Source: DASRAJ01 sp039920305 (lineage in GTDB: Bacteria > Bacteroidota > Bacteroidia > Chitinophagales > UBA10324). Taken from it: DNA of 7,969 nucleotides. This document shows positions 1 to 7,083 of this stretch, one piece after another. Position 1 is the first letter of the stretch; each line of letters begins with the position of its first letter. Under the pieces are notes generated by a model that was not told where the DNA came from, ran no database searches, and saw only the letters and a program-made list of their open reading frames with translations. The position numbers and the translations under genes were made by a program. Where the stretch lies: NCBI GenBank assembly GCA_039920305.1, contig JBDSEA010000021.1:1-7969 (forward strand), in the 5' to 3' direction.

Positions 1-621
1 GTGCTGCAGGGCGAACGGCAGATGGCGAAAGATAACCGGACGATCGGAAGGTTCATGCTTGATGGTATTCCTCCTGCACCCCGCGGTGTTCCTCAGGTAG
101 AGGTTTCATTTGATATTGATGCGAATGGGATTCTCAGTGTGAGTGCCAAGGATAAAGGAACCGGTAAGGAACAGACGATCAAGATTCAGGCATCAACGGG
201 ATTAAGCAAGGAAGAGATTGAAAAGATGCGCAAAGATGCCCATGAAAACGAGGCTGCAGACAAAGCTGAGCGTGAGAAAATAGATAAGCTCAACACTGCA
301 GATGCTCTTGCCTTTCAGACCGAAAAACAATTGAAGGAATTTGGTGATAAAATTCCAGCGGATAAAAAGAACACTATTGAGGTTGCACTGAACAAGCTTC
401 GGGATGCACATAAGATCCAGGACATTGCCGGTATTGAAACCGCATCAAATGAACTGAACACTGCATGGCAGGCAGCATCAGAGGATCTGTACAAGGCACA
501 GCAGCAGCAACCACCTAATACTCCCCAGGATGAAGCAAATGACACACCCCCGGATGGTGAAGCAAAGAATGAGCATGTAGAAGATGTGCCCTTTGAGGAA
601 GTGAAGGATGATAAGAGCTAA
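1..621 (+). CDS. dnaK: Chaperone protein DnaK (Hsp70), C-terminal part, 5' truncated
   Basis: This is the last 206 residues of the cytoplasmic ATP-dependent chaperone Hsp70/DnaK, which works with DnaJ and GrpE. The window starts inside the beta-sandwich substrate-binding domain: the opening VLQGERQMAKDN, then TIGRFMLDGIPPAPRGVPQ and the stretch FDIDANGILSVSAKDKGTGK, align closely with what I know of E. coli DnaK. Residues from about 70 to 170 are the charged helical lid. A Gln-, Pro- and acid-rich disordered tail follows and ends in FEEVKDDKS, like the bacterial EEVKDKK end. The first base triplet, GTG, encodes an internal Val and is not a start codon. The nucleotide-binding domain, roughly the first 430 residues, lies off the left edge. 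The reading frame is intact to the TAA at 619-621. An intrinsic terminator follows 26 bp later. There is no functional link to the T9SS genes beyond proximity. Confidence 0.97.
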   Translation: MLQGERQMAKDNRTIGRFMLDGIPPAPRGVPQVEVSFDIDANGILSVSAKDKGTGKEQTIKIQASTGLSKEEIEKMRKDAHENEAADKAEREKIDKLNTADALAFQTEKQLKEFGDKIPADKKNTIEVALNKLRDAHKIQDIAGIETASNELNTAWQAASEDLYKAQQQQPPNTPQDEANDTPPDGEAKNEHVEDVPFEEVKDDKS

Positions 622-647
622 GCAGGTAATAAGCAATTGGCAAAATG

Positions 648-680
648 AAATCCCGGTTCAGAAATGGACCGGGATTTTTT
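648..680 (+). terminator. Rho-independent terminator of dnaK, possibly used from both sides
   Basis: Arms at 648-659 and 666-677 form a 12-bp stem with one T-G wobble and a 6-nt loop (660-665). The core is AATCCCGGT/ACCGGGATT. The right arm runs into a T-rich tract (675-684). It starts 26 bp after the dnaK stop. The convergent small gene ends at 719 on the other strand, and read from that side the stem is followed by a weaker T-containing stretch. It may therefore also stop transcription from the right, but with lower confidence. Confidence 0.88.
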
Positions 681-718
681 ATTTTAAGCTTACTTATACT
701 TGACTGATTTGATAGGCA

Positions 719-1087
719 CTACAAAGTTTCTTCCGTAGCATGCACAACGGTTTTCTTTTCCTCAACAAGCATGTCAAAGCCACTGCTTTTCAATTTTTCA
801 AGATCATAGCTTGCTGCATGGTTTACATAAGCAGCTTGCTGACGAATGTAATCATCCACATCCGCAAGCGCCTCATCGCGATTTGCTTTGGCTTTTTCTC
901 CTCCCTTTTTCGCCAGGCTTTCCATTTGCTTTAAATGATCAATGGCTGTATCCATCCCTTCAGGTGTGATGGGAGGATAAGGAAAGCTAAGATTCTTTTT
1001 AAGGCTTTTAGCTATATGCGAACTTTTGGAAATTATTGTAGAAACGGGTCCTTCAAGAAAGGCCAGGGATACTTTAAATGCACTCAT
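719..1087 (-). CDS. Hypothetical protein, 122 aa, resembling short Bacteroidetes helical/FN3-associated proteins
   Basis: The function is unknown. The frame stays open upstream to 1183, but I chose the ATG at 1085-1087. The extra 32 residues (Cys/Phe/Leu-rich, MYFCLALHSG...) look like untranslated DNA, whereas the protein from MSAFKVSLAF on is well behaved. The product has no signal peptide or membrane segment. Residues 1-30 are a mixed Lys/Ser-rich start. A proline-containing FPYPPITPEGMDTAIDHL segment follows at 35-52. A Lys/Ala/Glu-rich helical stretch (about 53-100) ends in YVNHAAS-YDLEKLKSSGF (87-104), followed by a short polar tail. This pattern recalls Bacteroidetes proteins that start with a helical domain followed by fibronectin type III repeats, but no FN3 part is present here. 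That kinship is from memory and tentative. A weak -7-like TATCTTTT lies on this strand at 1119-1126, about 30 bp before the start, without a clear -33 box. The gene converges on dnaK. Confidence 0.7.
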   Translation of the reverse strand: MSAFKVSLAFLEGPVSTIISKSSHIAKSLKKNLSFPYPPITPEGMDTAIDHLKQMESLAKKGGEKAKANRDEALADVDDYIRQQAAYVNHAASYDLEKLKSSGFDMLVEEKKTVVHATEETL

Positions 1088-1233
1088 TCTATTTCTGTTT
1101 TTGGTTGAAAATAATGGTAAAAGATACGAGGAAAAAAATAAACCGGTGCAGCTGCCGGAATGTAATGCCAGGCAGAAGTACAATAGATTTTAAAAAACTG
1201 ATTCAGAACCACTAATCGTTACAGGCAGGTAGT

Positions 1234-1275
1234 TAAAATAAAAAGAGGTTGATCCCTACAAGGTCAACCTCTTTT
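1234..1275 (-). terminator. Rho-independent terminator at the end of the T9SS-related cassette
   Basis: A perfect 12-bp stem joins 1241-1252 (AAAAGAGGTTGA) and 1264-1275, with an 11-nt loop. On the - strand the stem leads into TTTTTATTTTAA (about 1244 down to 1233). It begins 14 bp after the stop codon of the OmpA-family gene, as expected for the end of the transcript. It also separates that operon from the small gene at 719-1087, which must then have its own promoter. Confidence 0.85.
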
Positions 1276-1289
1276 CAAAAATGAATTTT

Positions 1290-3422
1290 CTACTTTGGTT
1301 CTTCCTCGTTTTCAATGTCCTGATTCTCTTCAATATCCTGCTCCTGATCGGGCTGTTGCAGGTTCAGGTCATTTGGATTTATCTCAAATCCAGGATTGCC
1401 CATTTCATAAATCAATTCCTTACCCGGGATAGTACCAATAACCCTGAATTCTGTCCGGCGATTCAACTGCCTTCCCTCAGGATTATCTTTTTTGTTAGGC
1501 AGGGTATTGGGTGCAATCGGCTTGGATTCACCGTAACCCTTGGCTTTTAGCCTATCGGTAGGAATACTTCTCTCGATTAAATAATCAACCACGCTTTGAG
1601 CCCGTGCCTGCGATAGTTTCTGATTGTACTTATCATTTCCCTTACTATCAGTGTGTGAGCTGATCTCTACAACAATAGCAGGATTTTCAGTCAAAATCTG
1701 ATAAAGTGAATCAAGGCCTGGTTTTGATTCAGGGCGAAGGTTAGCGCTGTCAAATCCATAATAAATGTTTTCAATTTTTACGGCACCTTTGGGAATAGGC
1801 TTCATGAATAAGTCAACCCTCATGGTATCATTATCATCTTTTTCAAGTACTGCAAAGGAAGAGGAACCTGTAAGATATCCATCCTTGGTTGATTTAACCG
1901 AGTATGAATGACCAACCCTGGTATTAAAGAAATACAATGAATCCTTACCTGCAGTGGCGTTTCCTATCTGCATGTTCTTGTCATCCAGGAAAATAATTTT
2001 TGCGCCGGGAATCACCTCACGGGTTGTCTGATCGTAAACATTTCCACGCACCGCATAATAAACTTTTCTCGGGTATTCAACGCGCCAGATATCATCACAG
2101 CAGGTTTCACTTTTTACTGAGATTGTACCCGGCCGGTTTGATACAAGGTAACCTGTTGAGCCGTTATCATCGAGAGAGAAATACATATCATCAACGCTCG
2201 AGTTTACGGGAGAACCAAGATTGGCAGCGTTATCCCAGCGCTTTTGCGCACCCCGTGTTTTGTAAATGTCTTCACCCCCCATCCCCACCATCCCATCTGA
2301 GCTAAAGTAAAGGGTACCTGTATTTGAATCGAACCAGGGTGACTTTTCGTCACTGGGTGTATTGATCTTTCTGCCGCAGTTTTGTGCCTGCCCGAAATTG
2401 CCTCCTTTATCCTTTGCGGCAAACCATATATCCAATCCACCTTCACCATTCGGACGGTTGCTCACCCAGTACATTACTTCACCCTGCTTGGTATTTCCTA
2501 CCGCCGGTTGTGTATTCGTAGATCCGGGAAAATTTATCACAGCACTCATCTTCTGAGGATCACTCCATTTGCTATCTTTAAATTCGCTCACATAAATTTC
2601 ACAATCCATTTTCATGGTGTCATTATTAAGCGTGCACTTCGTAAAGTAAAATCTTTTTTTGTCCGGACTGAAACATCCATTACCTACATGAACATTATTA
2701 TCATTCCATGGAGCGAACTTCATTAACTGTCCTTTTTCGTAAGTCCATCCGGTTTTGCTGTTTCCATGCACCTCTGATACATAGAATTGTGCATACTTAT
2801 TATTCTTTTTGATATCATCCAGCATGATAATGGAATCAGACTTAAGGGAAGCAAACAGCAGGGCTGAATCACCCAACGCAATTGGTGCAAAATCAGAATA
2901 TGGGTTATTTACGGTTGCGCCAATGTGACTTACTTTCACTGTGTCGGGCTTAGCAAGCTTTGCCATTGCAAAATCGCAGCTCTTTGATTGCGTCTTAGCC
3001 ATTTTCTTATACTGCTGCCCGTTAGTACCCTTGAAATCTTTTGCAAACTGGTCGAACACTTTTTTTGCTTCCTGGTATTTTCCATTGTACATCAGCACCA
3101 GTCCATAAGTATATGGCGCCAGAGGATATCCGGCATCATTAAGGTCTACCAATTTCTTATACCATTCTTCTGCAGCTTTATAATCGCGCAGCTTGTATTC
3201 GCAATCTGCGATTTGATTGAGGACATACGCGCTTCCTGCCTGCTTATCATTTACCGCCATATAGTATTCAGCGGCATTGTAAAAGCTTCCGATGCTATAG
3301 AGGTAATCAGCCATTTTCATGCTTTTCTTGAAGCTTAATTTCTGAATCGGAAAGTCCTGTGCCTGCATATTTGCTGCAAAAGCCATCAGCATCAGTACAA
3401 TTGTAATTCTGAAATATTTCAT
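1290..3422 (-). CDS. OmpA-family protein with TPR, beta-propeller (PD40/WD40-like) and CRD domains; PorE-like
   Basis: This is a 710-aa exported protein, predicted to be periplasmic and bound to peptidoglycan at the outer membrane. A signal peptide covers residues 1-21, with cleavage likely after MQA. There is no lipobox Cys. Helical TPR-like repeats occupy about 35-150 (YNAAEYYM, YKAAEEWYKKLV, YQEAKKVFDQF). A beta-propeller follows at about 165-450 with PD40-type blades: FSPDKKRFYF (251-260), VSNRPNGEGGLDIWF (320-334), LYFSSDGMVGMGGEDIY (371-387) and LVSNRP (426-431). A CCDDIW motif lies at 441-446. A carboxypeptidase-regulatory-like beta domain covers 453-540 and an OmpA C-terminal domain 548-663. 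In the OmpA domain D592 and R607 match the Asp and Arg that bind diaminopimelate, and NRRTEF is at 654-659. The tail (684-710) is very acidic. The domain order is that of Porphyromonas gingivalis T9SS protein PorE. The gene lies 52 bp downstream of the PorP/SprF gene and is probably cotranscribed with it. A role as the anchor of that partner is inferred. Confidence 0.9.
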   Translation of the reverse strand: MKYFRITIVLMLMAFAANMQAQDFPIQKLSFKKSMKMADYLYSIGSFYNAAEYYMAVNDKQAGSAYVLNQIADCEYKLRDYKAAEEWYKKLVDLNDAGYPLAPYTYGLVLMYNGKYQEAKKVFDQFAKDFKGTNGQQYKKMAKTQSKSCDFAMAKLAKPDTVKVSHIGATVNNPYSDFAPIALGDSALLFASLKSDSIIMLDDIKKNNKYAQFYVSEVHGNSKTGWTYEKGQLMKFAPWNDNNVHVGNGCFSPDKKRFYFTKCTLNNDTMKMDCEIYVSEFKDSKWSDPQKMSAVINFPGSTNTQPAVGNTKQGEVMYWVSNRPNGEGGLDIWFAAKDKGGNFGQAQNCGRKINTPSDEKSPWFDSNTGTLYFSSDGMVGMGGEDIYKTRGAQKRWDNAANLGSPVNSSVDDMYFSLDDNGSTGYLVSNRPGTISVKSETCCDDIWRVEYPRKVYYAVRGNVYDQTTREVIPGAKIIFLDDKNMQIGNATAGKDSLYFFNTRVGHSYSVKSTKDGYLTGSSSFAVLEKDDNDTMRVDLFMKPIPKGAVKIENIYYGFDSANLRPESKPGLDSLYQILTENPAIVVEISSHTDSKGNDKYNQKLSQARAQSVVDYLIERSIPTDRLKAKGYGESKPIAPNTLPNKKDNPEGRQLNRRTEFRVIGTIPGKELIYEMGNPGFEINPNDLNLQQPDQEQDIEENQDIENEEEPK

Positions 3423-3474
3423 GTGTATATTGTTTTTCGTTTAAGAAATGTGTTTGTGCCGGAGTGAAATAATA

Positions 3475-4485
3475 TTAATAACGGGGACAAAAGAAAATTG
3501 GTTTATCTAGAACAAAGCCACCGAGACAGCCTGTATAATTAAGTGATATCTCAAAGCCTCCCTTTCCATTGCTGGCTGCATTTAATGAAGAAGTATTGAT
3601 GTCATAGCTCAACCCGAGACGCACCCGCTTATACTCAATACCAATCATGGCAATAACAGCATCACTCACGCGATCGTAAGCGCCTGCAAAAAGTCTTACA
3701 TCTGGATTGAGGTTGAAAGCAAATGTAGCTCCCACATTTAATTCTTGTGCTCCCGACTGGGACATAAAGAGAACCTGCGGAATGATGTCAACTTTCTCAG
3801 TAACACCAAGCCGTATGCCGCCATGCCCGACTATCCTCATACCCAGTGTATTATCAGGACCGGTATTCAGAAACTTTTCTTTGGGAGGAATGATGTGAAA
3901 TACAGCGCCACCAAGGAATACATCCACATTTTTAGATGCGGCGTATGAAAAATATAATCCTGCATTCAAATCCACATAGCTGAATTTATCCTTGAAGCTT
4001 TCCTGAGGATCTATTGTAGGATCAAAAGTTTGCCCGTTGAACTGATCTTCCCAGGTTAATTTAGTAAAGTCCAGTTTCTTTTGAACATAGCCAACCTGCA
4101 ACCCGATTGATCCATTCAGTTTGCGGCTTGAATTAAGTGGGCGTTGATATGCGACTGAACCCATTATACTCAGGTTGGTCAGGTTACCATCACCGGCTTT
4201 ATCGTTCAGCAATAAGCCTCCGGCCGATAGTGTACCCTTTTTGAATACCCTCTGCAATACATTATTTATATCGAACGAGATGGATGGAGTTTGATACGGC
4301 GTGGTAACACTCTTCCATTGATTGCGGTACATAGCGCCAACGCGATAGTTGCACTCATTAACACCGGTAAGAGCAGGGTTCAGTGTGAGTGGCGAAGCAT
4401 AAAATTGTGAGAAATGTATATCCTGGGCAAAGGATATTACAGACCACAGAATGATTGTAAGTAAAAGTGTAGCTTTCCTCATCAT
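3475..4485 (-). CDS. PorP/SprF family type IX secretion system outer-membrane protein
   Basis: This 336-aa protein is predicted to be an outer-membrane beta-barrel. Its signal peptide covers residues 1-20, with cleavage at SFA/QDIHF. The mature N-terminus QDIHFSQFYASPLTLNPALTG (21-41) is the hallmark of the PorP/SprF family. Alternating beta strands follow, such as GTLSAGGLLL, GSIGLQVGYV, YVDLNAGLYFSYA, GATFAFNL and RLFAGAY. The extreme C-terminus FFCPRY is also typical, and Cys45, Cys320 and Cys333 may form disulfides. In F. johnsoniae SprF is needed for secretion of the gliding adhesin SprB, and PorP is part of the P. gingivalis T9SS. Paralogues are commonly encoded next to type B cargo, as here, so this is more likely a cargo-specific partner than the core PorP. 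Two adjacent Met codons (4485 and 4482) could each be the start. The gene lies 131 bp after the 790-aa cargo gene and 52 bp before the OmpA-family gene. Confidence 0.93.
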   Translation of the reverse strand: MMRKATLLLTIILWSVISFAQDIHFSQFYASPLTLNPALTGVNECNYRVGAMYRNQWKSVTTPYQTPSISFDINNVLQRVFKKGTLSAGGLLLNDKAGDGNLTNLSIMGSVAYQRPLNSSRKLNGSIGLQVGYVQKKLDFTKLTWEDQFNGQTFDPTIDPQESFKDKFSYVDLNAGLYFSYAASKNVDVFLGGAVFHIIPPKEKFLNTGPDNTLGMRIVGHGGIRLGVTEKVDIIPQVLFMSQSGAQELNVGATFAFNLNPDVRLFAGAYDRVSDAVIAMIGIEYKRVRLGLSYDINTSSLNAASNGKGGFEISLNYTGCLGGFVLDKPIFFCPRY

Positions 4486-4516
4486 TGGAATTTTTTAGTG
4501 ATTGAATTAGCGGTTA

Positions 4517-4545
4517 CAATTTTAAAACTCTTTTTTGATTTCAAA
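4517..4545 (-). promoter_or_regulatory. Candidate Bacteroidetes-type promoter upstream of the PorP/SprF gene
   Basis: On the - strand a TTTG (4545-4542) is followed after 17 bp by TAAAATTG (4524-4517). This resembles the Bacteroidetes -33 TTTG and -7 TAnnTTTG boxes, with one mismatch and a spacer slightly shorter than the usual 19-21 bp. It lies about 32 bp upstream of the first ATG, in an AT-rich 131-bp gap. It would allow the SprF-like and OmpA-like genes to be transcribed without the upstream cargo genes. This is a sequence match only. Confidence 0.35.
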
Positions 4546-4616
4546 GGGAAAATAAAATTCCACACATTTCGCAAGTCATTATCAGGGGCCATTAACAGGC
4601 GATAATAGTCATCGCT

Positions 4617-6989
4617 TTACCTGACTAAAAGAAAGGCTCCTTTCTTGTTTACCTCTCTTCCATTCCCGTCTTTTCCAACAATGGTATAAACATAAGCACC
4701 CATCTCTCCATCTTTTCCCTTCAATCTGCCATCCCATCCTTCCATTAAAACAGAAGATGCAAACACAGTATTACCCCACCTGTCAAAAATGTTAAATGCC
4801 TCGAGGTTAAAGGGTCCGCGAACGATATAGCTAAACACATCATTCACACCATCATGATTGGGAGTGAAAGCATTAGGCAGTGTTAACAGCGTTTGATAAA
4901 TTACTTTAACCGAAGTGGTATCGTAATACATGCATCCGCCCTCTGTTATAATTTTTACCACATAGGTAATGTCAGTCTCGGGCGTGCAAACCGGATTATA
5001 TGAATTCGGATCAGACAGGAATGTTATGGGAGTCCATTGATATGAAGAGCCAACACCTCCATGAGCAAAAAGCTGTGCCGTTTCTCCAATGTAAATTGTA
5101 TATGGCTGGCTGATGGTAATAACAGGATCCGGAAAAACATCAACAAATACTTCCACAGTATCAACACAATTGTAAATATTGGTAATGACCACCTGATAGG
5201 TTGTTGGTGTAAATGGAATTACGGTTGGATTCTGCAGTGTTGAATCATCCAGATAGATGGCAGGTGACCACGAATATGAATCACCGCCTGCAGCCCAGAG
5301 GTTAGCAGTGAAGCCCGGACACACGATCGTATCATTTCCTGCAAAGCCGACCAGGTTGGGAACAACATCAATTCTAACTGTATCATAATCATGACATGCT
5401 GCGTAGGTTCCTGTTGCTTCTACAATATAATCAGTGGTGGTATCAGGGAAAGCGAACGGAGCCGCAATGGAAGGATCACTTAATCCTGTCGCAGGAGTCC
5501 AGGTATATGCAGTACCGCCATTGGCAAAAATTTGCGTGGTATCACCATGACACAAAATCTGGTCAAGACCTGCATCAGGAGTGATGATGTCCACCGTTAC
5601 AAGGATTGAATCATAATTAATGCATGTGCCCAGGCCTACTCCGACTACAAACAGTGTTGTATTGTTAGGCGAGCCTGTTGTTGTATCACAGGTTGGGCAC
5701 GCAACAATATTTGACGGCATCCAGGAATAAGAATAATACGGGCTGAATGAAGCGGAAAGATTTGCAGTACCATTCTCACAAATGGTCGTATCATTTGAAA
5801 CGCTAAAGGGAAAGTCATCAATGATTTTTACAACAATACTGTCTGTAGCCAATCCGCTGCAGGGGTCAACAGCATAAATAACAACTGTTTCAGTGCCCTC
5901 TAGAATTCCATCCTGATTTGCCCCGATGATGATGGATTCAACAGTATCATAAGGATAAAAATAAATGGTATCAATTATCTGAGTATAATCAGTTCCATTG
6001 GTGGCGGTTCCGCCAATAATAATGGGAACCTTTAAGGTATCAGTATGAGATTCTGTAAGATTAAAATGGAGGATACCAGGAGTACATCCTTCAACTACAG
6101 TAAGAGCGGAATCAACAGGATTGATAAAGTTGATTGAGTCTGAAATAATGCTCAAATGATAGGTTTCAAGGAAACCGGCATCTATAAAAACACCCGAATC
6201 AAAGATGCCATCACCTGCATCTGCAATTGCAAATTCAAGGTGATAGGTTTGCCCCGGTTGAACTTCCTGTTTTGCCTCAAGCACGGTTGTAAATCCATCA
6301 TATTGCAGCGTGGTTTGAGACTGATTAGTAGGACAAGTGTATGCTGCGCTACAGAGATAATTTGCAGGATCATTACAGATATAATAAGGAGAGTTTCCCT
6401 GGCAATTCACATTACTGATGGTAACAGGATAGGGAGTACCCGGAAGGATTGCCATGTTTTGGTTGCCAATAATACCCGGTCCGCTGATCCATAAGGCAAA
6501 CACATCATTGAATGAAGAGCCAACATATTCGGCATATTCATCTGAACCGAAAACGTAGTTAAACCTTAAGGTGTCAACATTCAGCACAACATCAAAGTCA
6601 AGTACGCAGGCATTAAAAGTATTCTGTCCGCACAAGGATTGCAACAAAGCATTTCCGGGATTTCCATTATCAAGCCCCTGGCAGCAGCTGTTGTTAGGAC
6701 CAATTGCATTGTTAGCCAGTCCGGAGGTAAAAATAATACCGCTGTCCAGGCCCAGATTAGTGTTCAATGCTGTAAAATATCCTGAAGCGCTGCCGTAGCA
6801 GGTCATAACGATATTTGAAGCAACGCTGTTGCACCCAAGCAGCTTGGTTACAATTTCCTGAGCCGTAAGGCTTGTTATTATTAGTTGTGCTTTTGATTCA
6901 GCACCGGCAAGCAAAAGTGGGATGACAATTAATATTCTCAGGAAAAAAACGCGTACAGATTTCGAGAACCCGCAGTAAATGTTATTCAT
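4617..6989 (-). CDS. Choice-of-anchor L domain surface protein with Calx-beta-like and Ig/PKD-like repeats and a type B T9SS sorting domain
   Basis: This is a 790-aa secreted protein. Its signal peptide covers residues 1-34 (hydrophobic FFLRILIVIPLLLAG, then ESKA/Q). A choice-of-anchor L domain follows at about 36-275, with the characteristic stretch LRFNYVFGSDEYAEYV (141-156), NDVFALWISGPG and LEFAIADAGDGIFDSGVFI (251-269). It contains ten cysteines. Residues 285-392 resemble a Calx-beta domain: TATNGTDYT, then NQDGILEGTETVVIY. Four Ig/PKD-like repeats lie at about 395-468, 470-542, 548-618 and 622-697, with YSWMP, YTWTPATGLSDP, YSWSPAIYLDD and YQWTPITFLSDP. Residues 702-790 are the CHU_C/gliding-motility type B domain: LPNAFTPNHDGVNDVF, FNIFDRWGN, GWDGRLKG, GAYVYTI, ending FLLVR. 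The CTD directs export by the T9SS, and the molecule should end up at the cell surface or outside. Its ligand is unknown. It shares repeats and CTD type with the next gene upstream, 94 bp away, and precedes a PorP/SprF gene. Confidence 0.92.
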   Translation of the reverse strand: MNNIYCGFSKSVRVFFLRILIVIPLLLAGAESKAQLIITSLTAQEIVTKLLGCNSVASNIVMTCYGSASGYFTALNTNLGLDSGIIFTSGLANNAIGPNNSCCQGLDNGNPGNALLQSLCGQNTFNACVLDFDVVLNVDTLRFNYVFGSDEYAEYVGSSFNDVFALWISGPGIIGNQNMAILPGTPYPVTISNVNCQGNSPYYICNDPANYLCSAAYTCPTNQSQTTLQYDGFTTVLEAKQEVQPGQTYHLEFAIADAGDGIFDSGVFIDAGFLETYHLSIISDSINFINPVDSALTVVEGCTPGILHFNLTESHTDTLKVPIIIGGTATNGTDYTQIIDTIYFYPYDTVESIIIGANQDGILEGTETVVIYAVDPCSGLATDSIVVKIIDDFPFSVSNDTTICENGTANLSASFSPYYSYSWMPSNIVACPTCDTTTGSPNNTTLFVVGVGLGTCINYDSILVTVDIITPDAGLDQILCHGDTTQIFANGGTAYTWTPATGLSDPSIAAPFAFPDTTTDYIVEATGTYAACHDYDTVRIDVVPNLVGFAGNDTIVCPGFTANLWAAGGDSYSWSPAIYLDDSTLQNPTVIPFTPTTYQVVITNIYNCVDTVEVFVDVFPDPVITISQPYTIYIGETAQLFAHGGVGSSYQWTPITFLSDPNSYNPVCTPETDITYVVKIITEGGCMYYDTTSVKVIYQTLLTLPNAFTPNHDGVNDVFSYIVRGPFNLEAFNIFDRWGNTVFASSVLMEGWDGRLKGKDGEMGAYVYTIVGKDGNGREVNKKGAFLLVR

Positions 6990-7004
6990 CTTGTATCGAT
7001 TTGA

Positions 7005-7076
7005 TATGAAAAGAATTTGCCCATGATTTATTTCGACTGGAAGTTACAACTTTCATAGATTATCATTCTTTTCATA
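7005..7076. repeat. 12-bp perfect inverted repeat spanning the gap between the two cargo genes
   Basis: TATGAAAAGAAT at 7005-7016 is the exact reverse complement of ATTCTTTTCATA at 7065-7076, with 48 bp between the arms. In the - strand transcript the first arm starts 7 nt after the stop codon of the upstream cargo gene. The second arm ends 15 nt before the ATG of the downstream one, so pairing would bring the end of one gene close to the start of the next. A smaller palindrome, AAGTT-AC-AACTT (7041-7052), lies inside the loop. There is no T-tract after the stem, so it is not a standard terminator. Confidence 0.6.
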
Positions 7077-7083
7077 GAAATAT

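Noticed and set aside
1143..1158. GC-rich near-palindrome CCGGTGCAGCTGCCGG upstream of the small gene
   Set aside because: It centres on a perfect 8-bp palindrome (GCAGCTGC) but the full arms are imperfect, it is short, and there is no second copy in the window. Too weak to call an operator.
1088..1183. N-terminal extension of the small hypothetical protein by 32 residues
   Set aside because: The extension reads as Cys/Phe/Leu-rich noise, covers the AT-rich upstream region with a possible -7 box, and the downstream ATG gives a coherent protein.
1281..1550. + strand open frame of 89 codons
   Set aside because: It is antisense to the OmpA-domain end of the 1290-3422 gene, whose protein has clear domains. 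The hydrophobic product is a by-product of the opposite strand.
2000..2726. Several + and - strand open frames inside the OmpA-family gene
   Set aside because: All overlap the propeller-coding part of an intact 710-aa frame and show no recognisable protein features.
4599..4615. Small hairpin GCGAT/ATCGC just after the stop of the 790-aa cargo gene
   Set aside because: The stem is only 5 bp with no following T-tract on the - strand, so it is unlikely to terminate transcription.
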